This document shows positions 5,609 through 14,586 of a stretch of 16,761 nt of DNA, piece by piece. The notes beneath the pieces are model-generated. The model was given only the letters and a program-made list of their open reading frames with translations. It had not been told where the DNA came from and ran no database searches. Made by a program: the position numbers and the translations under genes. Each line of letters starts with the position of its first letter. Position 1 is the stretch's first letter. Source of the DNA: Bacteroidota bacterium (GTDB lineage: Bacteria > Bacteroidota > Ignavibacteria > Ignavibacteriales > Melioribacteraceae); contig JAEXUB010000115.1 in the NCBI GenBank assembly GCA_023453125.1, positions 1-16,761 on the forward strand, given 5' to 3'.

Positions 5609-7117
5609 TTACTGCCCTATTCCGGAATGGCAGTCAACACAAAGCATTTCTTTCCATTCGTCAGTAACCTGATTGCCCGGGTGGACAAATTCAAGCCTGC
5701 CGTTTGCGGGAGCAATCATTAATTTGTCAGGTGCCCCCTGCAAGGTTATCTCGTGGCAAAGGTTGCAATCCTTGGATATTGTCTTTCCGCTTTTAGCAGT
5801 ATGGGTATTGTTGTGACACCGGAAGCATCCTTTGAATTCAAGATGCCCTATGTTGTTTGGATAGGCGTTCCAGGTTACCTTCATCTCGGGGAATACGTTA
5901 AGGGAATAGGTCTTCTGCAATCCCGTTACCGCTTTATCAACCAGATATTTCTTGTTTTTATAGATATCCGGGTATTTATCCTTATAAAACTGATTCAATT
6001 CCTTTGAAAGCATCATAAGGGAACTGTCGGTAGTAGAATAATATTTAGTAACCGCACTCAAAGCGACAGACTTAATTTCGGGGAGTTCTTTCGGAATTGC
6101 TCCCGCAGTTATGGCATTATTGATATAATAAACGGGATGCTGATAATTGTGCGACGGCCTGTTGTGGCAGTCCATACAGTCCATTACTCTTGTCTGAAGG
6201 CTGTCCAGTTTCTTCTGGTCAAGCTTATCGTTTGAATCTTCATAAATAGTAACTTCGCCTGTTTTGAGATTGGTATATTTAACCCATGGAATTGATTCTC
6301 TTTTATCGTCGGCGGCCTTATATTCAATTTTAACATCGCCGCTTATATGTTTATGTATTCCCTCCTGTAGTCCGAGTGCGCTAAGATTTGAGCCTATTTT
6401 CATTACGAGAGAGATGTCCCATTCGCTGTTGGCTTCATCAGAAAGATAATGTTTTTCTGTTCTAAGTTTTCTGGAATAAAATTTCTGGGGCCAGTGGCAT
6501 TCTTCGCAGGTCTCCCTGGCAGGACGTAAATTGGCTATTGGGGTGGGTATAGGTTTTGGATAATCCCCCAACGTAACCGCATAAACCTGATATAATCCCG
6601 ACATCTTCGATTTTACATACCAGCCGGCTCCAGAGCCAACGTGGCAGTCAACGCATCTAACCCTTGCGTGCGGGGAATTCTGATAAGCGGTATATTCCGG
6701 CTTCATTACGGTATGACAGGTAGTTCCGCAGAATTCAACCGATTCGGTATAATTAAACGCCTCATAACTCCCCACTGCAGAAGCCAGAAGGAAAATAGCG
6801 CTTCCAACGGCAAAAATAAAGAAAGCGTGCCTCTGCTGAATATTATTAAAGTCAATAACAGGCCATCCCTTCTTTTCCTCCACTTTCCCCTTTTCTCTTC
6901 TTACTTTAAGCCACATGCCAAGTGGAATTAAAAGAAGACCGATAATCATAACGGCCGGAAGAGCAATAAATGTAACTAAACCGAGGTATGAATTCTCATC
7001 CCCCATAATTGAGCTGATAATGAAAAGAAAAACAATCATAAAGAAAGAGACCAGAGCAATTGTGGCCCCGATTATTGACAACCAGTTTCTTGAAGATGAA
7101 GGCAGCTGAAGCTTCAT
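5609..7117 (-). CDS. Heptaheme NapC/NirT-type membrane cytochrome c (ImcH-like)
   Basis: A 502-residue inner-membrane cytochrome. Three hydrophobic helices lie at about residues 12-38, 45-70 and 97-117. The periplasmic part carries six CXXCH sites (C155, C204, C314, C431, C451, C493) and one CX3CH (C130-C134-H135), giving seven probable c-hemes. The segment with CHTVMKPEYTAYQNSPHARV and CVDCH is the NapC/NirT core that oxidises membrane quinol. Three helices plus seven hemes and about 500 residues is the layout described for ImcH of Geobacter, a quinol oxidase for high-potential extracellular acceptors; I infer that kinship from layout, not alignment. The ATG at 7117 has GGAGAGGG upstream and a good promoter candidate. 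No terminal reductase or periplasmic partner lies beside it; its only operon mate is ogt. Confidence 0.88.
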   Translation of the reverse strand: MKLQLPSSSRNWLSIIGATIALVSFFMIVFLFIISSIMGDENSYLGLVTFIALPAVMIIGLLLIPLGMWLKVRREKGKVEEKKGWPVIDFNNIQQRHAFFIFAVGSAIFLLASAVGSYEAFNYTESVEFCGTTCHTVMKPEYTAYQNSPHARVRCVDCHVGSGAGWYVKSKMSGLYQVYAVTLGDYPKPIPTPIANLRPARETCEECHWPQKFYSRKLRTEKHYLSDEANSEWDISLVMKIGSNLSALGLQEGIHKHISGDVKIEYKAADDKRESIPWVKYTNLKTGEVTIYEDSNDKLDQKKLDSLQTRVMDCMDCHNRPSHNYQHPVYYINNAITAGAIPKELPEIKSVALSAVTKYYSTTDSSLMMLSKELNQFYKDKYPDIYKNKKYLVDKAVTGLQKTYSLNVFPEMKVTWNAYPNNIGHLEFKGCFRCHNNTHTAKSGKTISKDCNLCHEITLQGAPDKLMIAPANGRLEFVHPGNQVTDEWKEMLCVDCHSGIGQ

Positions 7118-7137
7118 TTTTCCCTCTCCGTTTAATT

Positions 7138-7166
7138 CAAAAATAAGATAATAATTCCTTTAACAA
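7138..7166 (-). promoter_or_regulatory. Promoter of the cytochrome-ogt operon
   Basis: On the minus strand, TTG (7166-7164), an 18-bp spacer and TATTTTTG (7145-7138) match the Bacteroidota promoter form TTTG-N19-TAnnTTTG closely. The -7 box ends 20 bp before the ATG, giving a very short leader that still includes the ribosome site. Confidence 0.5.
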
Positions 7167-7275
7167 TTTGAAAGTTGAATGGGAAAAATAATCGGAATTT
7201 TTTATCCCAGTATACTTTCCGTGTAAAATTCTTCTGCTAATTTCCGATAATATGGGAAGTTAAATCATTTTATTT

Positions 7276-7283
7276 TATATTTG
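7276..7283 (+). promoter_or_regulatory. Possible -7 box for the 5TM-LYT kinase gene
   Basis: TATATTTG matches TAnnTTTG and lies 49 bp before the kinase ATG. The upstream -33 element is weak (ATGG near 7252). An 8-bp palindrome AAGCGCTT (7314-7321) would fall in the leader just before the start codon, where no clear Shine-Dalgarno sequence is visible. Confidence 0.25.
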
Positions 7284-7332
7284 GTTTTAAGTCAGTTAAG
7301 GTTCCAGATAACAAGCGCTTCGGACACCCAAT

Positions 7333-10300
7333 ATGATAATTGATCTAATCTACAATCTTTCGGTTCTTCTTGCGTTAAGCGTACTCTCAGGATTTATAAA
7401 TTCCCGTTTCGACAGCAAAACAAGATCAGGTATTTTACTTCAGGGATTCCTTTTCGGAATGGTTGCAATTGTAGGAATGATGTATCCTTTCCGTCTTGAC
7501 TCGCAGGTGATTTTTGACGGAAGATCGATTGTACTGAGCCTTAGCACCCTCTTCTTCGGTCCGGTTGCTGGGCTAATCTCTACTCTAATGGCGATTGCAT
7601 ATAGAATCAACCTTGGCGGAGGAGGAGCATTAACAGGTTCACTTGTATCAACTGCCTCTTTCCTGATCGGATTTTATTTCTACAGGCAGGTCACCTCAGG
7701 GAAATTTGAAATTAACAAGATCAACCTTTATGTACTTGGATTTATAACCAGCGCTGTTATGATGGGCTTAATGCTTACTCTCCCCTCAGCCTCTGTTCAA
7801 AAAGCATTTAAAACTATTACAATAACTGTTATGTCTGCCTATCCCATAATTACACTTTTTATAGGGCAGATTCTTCTTGACCATTTTGAAAAGAAAAAAG
7901 CCGATATAAGAATTAAGGAGGAGATAGAGAAGCTAAAAGAGGCCCGTTCCGAATTAAAAAATGCACTCCAGCATCTTAATTCTCATTTGTATAATTCCCC
8001 AATAGCTGTTATCGAATTTGATTCAGACTCAAGGATTGTTCAATGGTCAAAGAAAGCAACTGAAATATTTGGATGGGAAGCCAGTGAGGTAATCGGCAAA
8101 CAAGTCCCTTTTAAAGAATGGATTGTTGGAGATGATTATTTGAAGGTATTGGAGTCGAATAGACAATTAGTTTCAGAACATAATTCCAATAATTTTATCG
8201 TAAATAAGAATTACAGAAAAGACGGGAAAATTATTACGTGCGCCTGGTATAATTCCGCACTTTTAGATACAAATGGGAAACTAATTTCATATTATTCTTT
8301 AGTAAATGATATTACTGCAGAAGTTAATGCCCTTTCTGCTTTAAAAGAAAGCGAACAATACAACAGAATGCTTTTTGAACAGACTGCAATAGGGCTTGCA
8401 CTTACCGCTATGGATGGGAGGCTGATAGATATTAATCCTGCCTATGCCAAAATTCTGGGAAGGACAATTGAAGAAACCCTGAATCTTACTTATTGGGATA
8501 TTACTCCAAGAGAATACTTCGAAAAAGAAAATGAAATGATAAGGCAGCTGAATGAATCAGGGCATTACGGGCCTTATGAAAAAGAATATATACATAAAAA
8601 TGGGCATCTGGTACCCGTCCGCCTTCAGGGACTTATCTTCCATAAAGAAGGTGTTCCCCACATTTGGTCGAGCATTGTTGACCTTACAGAAGAAAAAGCA
8701 GCAGAAAAGGAATTAAGAGAGAGCCGTGAACGCCTTGAACTCTTCTTTAACCAGTCCCTTGACGGCTTTTTCTTTATGATGCTCGATGAACCGGTTGTTT
8801 GGAATGATACAGCGGATAAGGAAAAAGTACTCGATTATGTATTTGAGCACCAGAGAATTACAAAAGTAAATGACGCTATGCTTGAACAGTATGGCGCAAC
8901 CAGGGAGCAATTTATTGGAATCCTTCCTAAAGATTTCTACGCGCACGATATTATATACGGCAGAGAAGTATGGAAAAAGATGTTTGATGCAGGAAAACTG
9001 CACATAGAAACAAATGAAAGAAGATTCGACGGTACTCAGCTTTATGTTGAAGGAGATTATATATGCCTCTACGATTCAGATGGGAGAATTACAGGACATT
9101 TCGGAATCCAAAGGGATGTTACCGCCCGTATTTATGCCGAGACGGAACTGAAAAAACTTTATGAAGCTGTTGAACAAAGCCACGCCTCTGTTTTTATTAC
9201 TGACACAGATGCAAAAATTCAGTATGTCAATAAAAAGGCATTAAATATTACCGGTTATTCAAGAGAAGAATTATTAAACGTTAATCCCAGAATTATTAAA
9301 TCGGGATTGATGGAAGAAAGTACATATAAAAATCTTTGGGACACTATCTCTGCTGGCAGGGTATGGACAGGAAATCTCCTCAATAAAAAGAAGAACGGGG
9401 AGTTTTACTGGGAATCGGCCCAGATTTCCCCCATTTTTGATGAAACAGGAAAGATTACCAATTACCTTGCAGTAAAAGAAGATATTACGGACAAAGTTAA
9501 GACCGAACAGGAACTGAACTCCTACCGTAACCATCTTGAGGAACTTGTAAAAGAGAGGACTGCAGAAATTGAATCTATTAACGCAGAGCTTTTAAAGGAA
9601 ATCAAGGAAAAGGAAGAGGCTCAGAGGCTCTTATCTGAAGCTCTTGAAAAGCAGAAAGAACTCAATTCTCTCAAAAGCAGATTCATTTCAACGGCTTCTC
9701 ACGAGTTCAGAACTCCCCTTACTACAATTCTCTCTTCAAGAGACCTAATTCAGCGCTTCCTCCCTACCTGGAGCACCGAAAAGATAAATTCGCATCTCGA
9801 TAGAATAAATAATGCCGTCTACAAACTTGTCCATCTTATGGATGAAGTAATAACTATTAACCGCGCAGACGCGGGAAAAGTAGTACTTAATCCATCCGAT
9901 TTCAATCTTCATTCATTCTGTAAGAATCTTATACACGATACTTCACTCAATTCCGAGATACACGAAATAGAACTTAACTATTCTTGCTCCACCGATACCT
10001 ACAGGCTGGACCAGAAACAGATTGAGCTGATTTTTCAAAACCTTCTCTCAAATGCGGTTAAATACTCTCCAAAAGGAGGCAGGATTGAAGTTGCCGTAAA
10101 AGAATCGGACGAAAATCTGGTAATTGAAATCTCCGATGAGGGAATCGGAATTCCGGACGAGGACAAAAGCGGTTTGTTCGAAACATTCCACAGGGCATCA
10201 AATGTTGAGAATATTGCCGGTTCGGGATTAGGTCTGGCAATAGTAAAAAATGCAGTGGAACTGCATAACGGCACAATTACTTATGAATCTGAGAAAGGAA

Positions 10301-10350
10301 AGGGGACAAAATTTACTGTTTTCATCCCCTCTTATCCGGTAGAAATTTAA
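7333..10350 (+). CDS. 5TM-LYT / four-PAS membrane sensor histidine kinase
   Basis: A 1005-residue kinase. Residues 1-185 form a membrane domain of the 5TM-5TMR_LYT family, with the signature GRSIVLSLSTLFFGPVAGL (63-81) and YRINLGGGGALTGSLV (90-105), as in LytS-type receptors. After a short coiled coil come four PAS domains: about 212-330, 340-455, 462-598 and 605-720. The last, with NPRIIKSG and WTGNLLNKKKNGEFYWESAQ, resembles NifL-type PAS. A coiled coil (728-780) leads to HisKA with the phospho-acceptor H790 in SHEFRTPLTT, then HATPase with N907 (NLLSNAVKYSP), DEGIGIP (935-941) and GSGLGL (963-968). All catalytic boxes are intact. It lacks a REC domain, so it needs a partner. Its 3' end converges with the LytTR regulator gene after a 3-bp gap, which suggests that regulator as partner. 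The ligand is unknown. Confidence 0.92.
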   Translation: MIIDLIYNLSVLLALSVLSGFINSRFDSKTRSGILLQGFLFGMVAIVGMMYPFRLDSQVIFDGRSIVLSLSTLFFGPVAGLISTLMAIAYRINLGGGGALTGSLVSTASFLIGFYFYRQVTSGKFEINKINLYVLGFITSAVMMGLMLTLPSASVQKAFKTITITVMSAYPIITLFIGQILLDHFEKKKADIRIKEEIEKLKEARSELKNALQHLNSHLYNSPIAVIEFDSDSRIVQWSKKATEIFGWEASEVIGKQVPFKEWIVGDDYLKVLESNRQLVSEHNSNNFIVNKNYRKDGKIITCAWYNSALLDTNGKLISYYSLVNDITAEVNALSALKESEQYNRMLFEQTAIGLALTAMDGRLIDINPAYAKILGRTIEETLNLTYWDITPREYFEKENEMIRQLNESGHYGPYEKEYIHKNGHLVPVRLQGLIFHKEGVPHIWSSIVDLTEEKAAEKELRESRERLELFFNQSLDGFFFMMLDEPVVWNDTADKEKVLDYVFEHQRITKVNDAMLEQYGATREQFIGILPKDFYAHDIIYGREVWKKMFDAGKLHIETNERRFDGTQLYVEGDYICLYDSDGRITGHFGIQRDVTARIYAETELKKLYEAVEQSHASVFITDTDAKIQYVNKKALNITGYSREELLNVNPRIIKSGLMEESTYKNLWDTISAGRVWTGNLLNKKKNGEFYWESAQISPIFDETGKITNYLAVKEDITDKVKTEQELNSYRNHLEELVKERTAEIESINAELLKEIKEKEEAQRLLSEALEKQKELNSLKSRFISTASHEFRTPLTTILSSRDLIQRFLPTWSTEKINSHLDRINNAVYKLVHLMDEVITINRADAGKVVLNPSDFNLHSFCKNLIHDTSLNSEIHEIELNYSCSTDTYRLDQKQIELIFQNLLSNAVKYSPKGGRIEVAVKESDENLVIEISDEGIGIPDEDKSGLFETFHRASNVENIAGSGLGLAIVKNAVELHNGTITYESEKGKGTKFTVFIPSYPVEI

Positions 10351-10353
10351 GTG

Positions 10354-11115
10354 CTAAATACCTTCTCTGCGCAGCATACTGGAATAGCGTTTGCTGATAA
10401 TAAAAGGATTGCTTTGATCTTTAAGATAAACAATAAAGCTGGAATTATAAGACCTTTCAATCTTCACTATATAATCGAGATTGATGATTGTAGAACGGTG
10501 TATTCTTAAAAACATTTTCTCCGGCAGTATTTCATGCCAGGCGGCAATTGATTTCCTTAATGTATAACGCTTATTATCCTGCAGACAGATTGTAGAATAC
10601 TGGTTATCTGCGCTGATAAACATAATGTCCTTAATTTTTACAATAACCGGCTTCCCTGAAACAGAGATAAAAATTCTATCGTCTGCCGAATAACGGCCGG
10701 AATTGTTTTCCGGATCCATTGAAGTAAGTTCTCCTTTAAAGACCTGAATTCTGTTCAGCCTAACCTGAATTGATTTAAGCAGGTCATCGGCTTTGAAAGG
10801 TTTGAATATATAATCATCCGCCCCCAGCTGCATTCCTTTACGCAGGTCTTCCCTTTCGAATTTGGCAGTGAGGAAAATGAAGGGAATAACACCTGTATTG
10901 GGATCGCGGGACAGCTCGTTGAGCACATCATAACCGTCAATTCCCGGCATCATAATATCGCACACTATAAGGTCGGGTCTTTCCATTCTGGCGGTTAAAA
11001 TACCTTCTTCGCCGTTTTTGGCCAGAAGGACCGCATATCCTTCCTCGGTTAAAAGAGTAGAAAGATTTTCGCGTACCGGTTTTTCATCCTCAATAACAAG
11101 TATTTTTCTTTTCAT
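10354..11115 (-). CDS. LytTR-family response regulator
   Basis: A 253-residue two-domain regulator. The REC domain (about 1-125) has the acidic pocket ED (9-11), phospho-acceptor D53 in DLIVCDIMMPG, T83 and K105. The C-terminal LytTR DNA-binding domain (about 145-250) has VKIKDIMFISADNQYSTI, the KRYTLRKSIAAWHEILP strand-helix and FLRIHRSTIINLDYIVKIE, all typical of LytR/AlgR proteins. It begins 2 bp after the stop of the hybrid kinase and is the last gene of a three-gene signalling operon. It is the only DNA-binding output in the signalling cluster, so all three kinases plausibly feed into it. No terminator is visible between it and the convergent kinase gene. Confidence 0.95.
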   Translation of the reverse strand: MKRKILVIEDEKPVRENLSTLLTEEGYAVLLAKNGEEGILTARMERPDLIVCDIMMPGIDGYDVLNELSRDPNTGVIPFIFLTAKFEREDLRKGMQLGADDYIFKPFKADDLLKSIQVRLNRIQVFKGELTSMDPENNSGRYSADDRIFISVSGKPVIVKIKDIMFISADNQYSTICLQDNKRYTLRKSIAAWHEILPEKMFLRIHRSTIINLDYIVKIERSYNSSFIVYLKDQSNPFIISKRYSSMLRREGI

Positions 11116-11117
11116 TT

Positions 11118-14100
11118 TTAATACCTTGGTATAATTATTTCTACAATAGTCCCTTTAACTGATTGGGATCTGAATTTAATTGTGCCGTTCATAAGATCAA
11201 GCGATCTCTTAACAATTGAGAGCCCTAGTCCGGTCCCCTCATATTCAAATGCATTGTTTGCCCTGTAAAAAGGCTCGCATAAATTGTTCTGATCCTCCGG
11301 CGGTATGCCTATACCTTCATCCGAAATAATAAAACTAAGGTGTGTATTCCCACTATTAAACAGGAGCTTCACCTTTCCCCCTTCGGGCGAATATTTTATT
11401 GCATTTGAGAGCAGATTTATAATTACATAACGCATTAATTTGGGGTCGAGCCTGAATTCTTTCTCTTCGGAATTAAAATTAAGTTCAAGTATGTGTTTTT
11501 CATTTGCCATATACCTGACTTCATCAAGAAAATGATCGCATAACTCCTTTACGTCAAGCAGCACAGGTGTATTTTGCATTTTACCGCTTTCAGACCTGCT
11601 GATTGTAAGTACATCGTCAAGGAGCTTTGTTAAATTATCCACCGACTCCTTAATTCTCATTATGTGCTTATTGTATTTTTCAGGTTCCCAGTTCTTACCG
11701 TATCTTTCAATTAATTCAATGGAAGAAAGGACTGTTGTAAGAGGAGTCTTGAACTCATGCGAAGCCGTGGAAATAAAACGGCTTTTTAATTCGCTTAAAT
11801 GCTTTTCAGTTTCTAGGGATTCCTTAAGCATTTTCTCTATTTCCTTCTCCCGTTCAATCTCCCGGATAAGCTGAAGATTTATTTCCTCAATCTCCCTGGT
11901 CCTTTGTTCTACAAGTTCCTCGAGATGATTTCTGTGGAGCTCCAGTTCTTCTTCAAACTTCTTCCGTTCTGTTATAAAGCGTGCCTGCTGAATATTCTGA
12001 TATGCAAAAGTAGATAATTGATTTGAAAGGGAGAATAGGGCATCGCCAATCCTGCCGAATTCTTCCTTGGACATCACAGGCACCTTTCTGAATTCTTCTA
12101 TGAATGTTTCCTCGTCCACTTCAATTTGCCGGGCATATTCTCTCATCTTTTCTTCAGTTTGAGTCCCGTCTCTAACCTGTCCAATAAGCCAGTTTGCAAT
12201 GTGCTCCCCTCCTACATTTATACTAGCCCCGGCATCCCAAAGTCCGGCACTAAGACAGGGCATTACAGTAGCACCTTTGATAAACGACTTACCTACAACA
12301 GAGTCGGACTTTAGGCAATTTTCCAGTCCTTTACTGCTCCCTCTGATAATTTCGTTGCACAATCTTCTGAAATTGCTTGGTTTCGTAATTGGTGTCCCGT
12401 CCGGTTTGGTGATAATTGAAGCTACACCGGTTGCCGCTGCAAACCTGTCCTGAATCTCCTGTATTTCATTCAGATCAAACAATTCTTCAAATCCAATTTC
12501 GCCGCTTTTCTCAAGAGGCTGGGTTAATGCAATAATTCTTTTCTGCAGTGCTTCTTCGTACCGCTTGCGCTTTGTGATGTTTGCCGCTATACCTGCGTTT
12601 CGGATTATATTTCCTTCCGAATCGTAAACAGGAAAAGTCCTGGCGTGCACCCATGCAATTTCACCATCGGGGCGGATTATCCGGTATTCAAGATTGAACT
12701 GCCCTCCCTTACGGTATTTTTCCATTTCCGCCATTAAACGAGCTTTGTCTTCCGGGAGAGCACTGTCAATAAAAGATTCACTGTTATCATATAAACTTTG
12801 AACTGACCTGCCCCATAATTTTTCGTATGCCGGATTAATATAAAGCAATTTCCTGTTATCCTTGCTCCTTAACCAGAACACCTCATCAATAGATTCAGAA
12901 ATATGGCGGAAATTCAATTCGCTCTCTTCAAGACGCTTCTGGGCAAGTATTCTGTCCGAAATATCCACACCCATTCCTACCAGACCGATTATATTTCCGT
13001 TAGAATCGCGGTAGGGTATTTTTGTGGTTAGTATATATTTCTTCCCTTCGGAATTTTCAATATACTCTTCCCTGTTAAGTATTTCATTCCCCTCCTGAAT
13101 CACGGTTAAATCATCTGCGTGCATCCCTGCAGCAATTTCTTCAGGAAATACTTCAAAATCAGTCTTGCCAATCACATCCACTTTTTCCAATCCGATGTTT
13201 TTACAATCCATCGGGTTTGTAATTATTTTTCTCCCATCCCTGTCTTTTACATACAAAGCTATCGGCAGATTGTTTACAATTGTCTCAAGAAGTTCTTTTT
13301 CACGGGCCAGCTCTTCTTCGGCACGCTTTCTTTCAACAATATCCCAAGATAAATCACCAATCTGAGAAATTATATTAATATCATATTCATCATAATCAGT
13401 TTCCTTATTCCCCACTCCAATTATAGCAACCGCTTTTTCATCCCGGTAAATGGGAACTACAGCCTGTCTGATTACTTTGGCATGCCCCTCCGGCATCCCT
13501 TTTTTATTAGCAAGGCTTTCATAGTCGTTATGGATTACAGGCTTCCTGGCAAAAAGGCATTCAACCCACACTCCCGCCTGGTCAATAGGATAATGAGCTC
13601 CCTTTCCATCTGCCCGGCACATGTTTTTAATTGTATTTGTTGACCAGTTCTGAAGTGTTAATGTATTCTGGTCTTTATTAACAAAATGATAAAAGCCGAT
13701 TTTACTCCCTGTAAGTTTTTCAATTTCATCCAGTGCAAGGGACAAAAGCTCATCAGAACTATGCTTTTCGGCAAAACGTATGAGATGAAACCGGGCCTGC
13801 ATAATCAAATCGTTTATCTTTCTTTCGGTAATATTTCTTATGCTTCCAATAATTCTTTCGGGAAACCCCTCTTTGGAGAAAACTATTTTTGAATTGACTG
13901 AAGCGTGAACAATAGAACCGTCCTTGTTTCTCAGGTCAAATTCATAGTCATTTAGAAATCCGTTCTGTAAAATTGTCTCAATCTGAGTGTTTCTTTGGGA
14001 AGATTCAAAATAAAATTCCGCAATATTTCTTCCCACTATTTCATCTCGCGAATACTGGCCCCCTGTAAATGGATGAATTGAGGGACTTACTTCAACAATC

Positions 14101-14585
14101 TGCCCGTTCATAAGAACTTCAAAATAGACATCCTGAATATTTTCAAAAATATCCCGGTACTTTTTCTCGCTTTGCTTTATTTTGCTTTCTGCGGAATGCT
14201 TAACGAAAGCCATTTCAACTGCAGAATAGAGTTCCCTGTTATCAAACGGCTTAATTAAAAAGCCGTTTGGGGATAATTGTTTGGCTCTTTGAATGGTTAA
14301 ATCGTCTGAATATGCGGTAACAAAAATAACCGGGATATCAAATTTTTCCTTAATCATTCGGGAAACTTCAATTCCATCAATATCATCACCGAGACTAATA
14401 TCCATTATCATAAGATCCGGGAGAGCAGTTTTAAGCAGTTCTTCCGCATCCCGCCAGCAAGCAGCAATACCAAGCACCGAATAATTATACTTTTCGAGGA
14501 GCTTTTGAATGCTTACCGCAGTTATGAACTCATCCTCAACAATAAGGATATTCCCTTTTGAAACGGATTCTTTACCGGTGCTCAT
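11118..14585 (-). CDS. Hybrid kinase: REC-PAS-GAF-PAS-PAS-PocR-HisKA-HATPase
   Basis: A 1155-residue soluble kinase. I chose the ATG at 14585 because it is 1 bp from the upstream stop and directly precedes the REC domain; the longer in-frame start at 14663 would overlap the previous gene by 77 bp. Domains: REC about 10-130 (D62 acceptor in LMIMDISLGDD, T90, K112); PAS 140-255; GAF 262-420, whose YHFVNKDQ and AVVPIYRDEKAVAIIGVGN fit the GAF_2 type; PAS 427-548; PAS 553-678 (with GEIAWVHARTFPVYDSEGNI); PocR sensory domain 696-870; coiled coil 872-935; HisKA with H943 (SHEFKTPLTT); HATPase with N1061, DEGIGIP (1089-1095) and GTGLGL (1117-1122). PocR domains sense small organic molecules, classically diols, but the ligand here is unknown. 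No membrane segment is present, so sensing is cytoplasmic. The N-terminal REC can receive phosphate from another kinase, probably the upstream gene product. Confidence 0.93.
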   Translation of the reverse strand: MSTGKESVSKGNILIVEDEFITAVSIQKLLEKYNYSVLGIAACWRDAEELLKTALPDLMIMDISLGDDIDGIEVSRMIKEKFDIPVIFVTAYSDDLTIQRAKQLSPNGFLIKPFDNRELYSAVEMAFVKHSAESKIKQSEKKYRDIFENIQDVYFEVLMNGQIVEVSPSIHPFTGGQYSRDEIVGRNIAEFYFESSQRNTQIETILQNGFLNDYEFDLRNKDGSIVHASVNSKIVFSKEGFPERIIGSIRNITERKINDLIMQARFHLIRFAEKHSSDELLSLALDEIEKLTGSKIGFYHFVNKDQNTLTLQNWSTNTIKNMCRADGKGAHYPIDQAGVWVECLFARKPVIHNDYESLANKKGMPEGHAKVIRQAVVPIYRDEKAVAIIGVGNKETDYDEYDINIISQIGDLSWDIVERKRAEEELAREKELLETIVNNLPIALYVKDRDGRKIITNPMDCKNIGLEKVDVIGKTDFEVFPEEIAAGMHADDLTVIQEGNEILNREEYIENSEGKKYILTTKIPYRDSNGNIIGLVGMGVDISDRILAQKRLEESELNFRHISESIDEVFWLRSKDNRKLLYINPAYEKLWGRSVQSLYDNSESFIDSALPEDKARLMAEMEKYRKGGQFNLEYRIIRPDGEIAWVHARTFPVYDSEGNIIRNAGIAANITKRKRYEEALQKRIIALTQPLEKSGEIGFEELFDLNEIQEIQDRFAAATGVASIITKPDGTPITKPSNFRRLCNEIIRGSSKGLENCLKSDSVVGKSFIKGATVMPCLSAGLWDAGASINVGGEHIANWLIGQVRDGTQTEEKMREYARQIEVDEETFIEEFRKVPVMSKEEFGRIGDALFSLSNQLSTFAYQNIQQARFITERKKFEEELELHRNHLEELVEQRTREIEEINLQLIREIEREKEIEKMLKESLETEKHLSELKSRFISTASHEFKTPLTTVLSSIELIERYGKNWEPEKYNKHIMRIKESVDNLTKLLDDVLTISRSESGKMQNTPVLLDVKELCDHFLDEVRYMANEKHILELNFNSEEKEFRLDPKLMRYVIINLLSNAIKYSPEGGKVKLLFNSGNTHLSFIISDEGIGIPPEDQNNLCEPFYRANNAFEYEGTGLGLSIVKRSLDLMNGTIKFRSQSVKGTIVEIIIPRY
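12000..12500 (-). other. PocR sensory domain within the hybrid kinase
   Basis: The translated block at about residues 696-860 reads as a well-kept PocR ligand-binding domain: FEELFDLNEIQEIQDRFAAA, SIITKPDGTPITKPSNF, RLCNEIIRGS, three cysteines (C743, C757, C777), LWDAGASINVGGEHIANWLI and GQVRDGTQTEEKMREYA. In many proteins it precedes an AraC domain; here it sits between PAS and HisKA. Confidence 0.85.
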
Positions 14586-14586
14586 C

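Noticed and set aside
7180..7209. Possible inverted repeat TGGGA ... TCCCA in the cytochrome-kinase gap
   Set aside because: Only 5 bp arms with 20 bp between them and imperfect flanks in AT-rich DNA; expected by chance.
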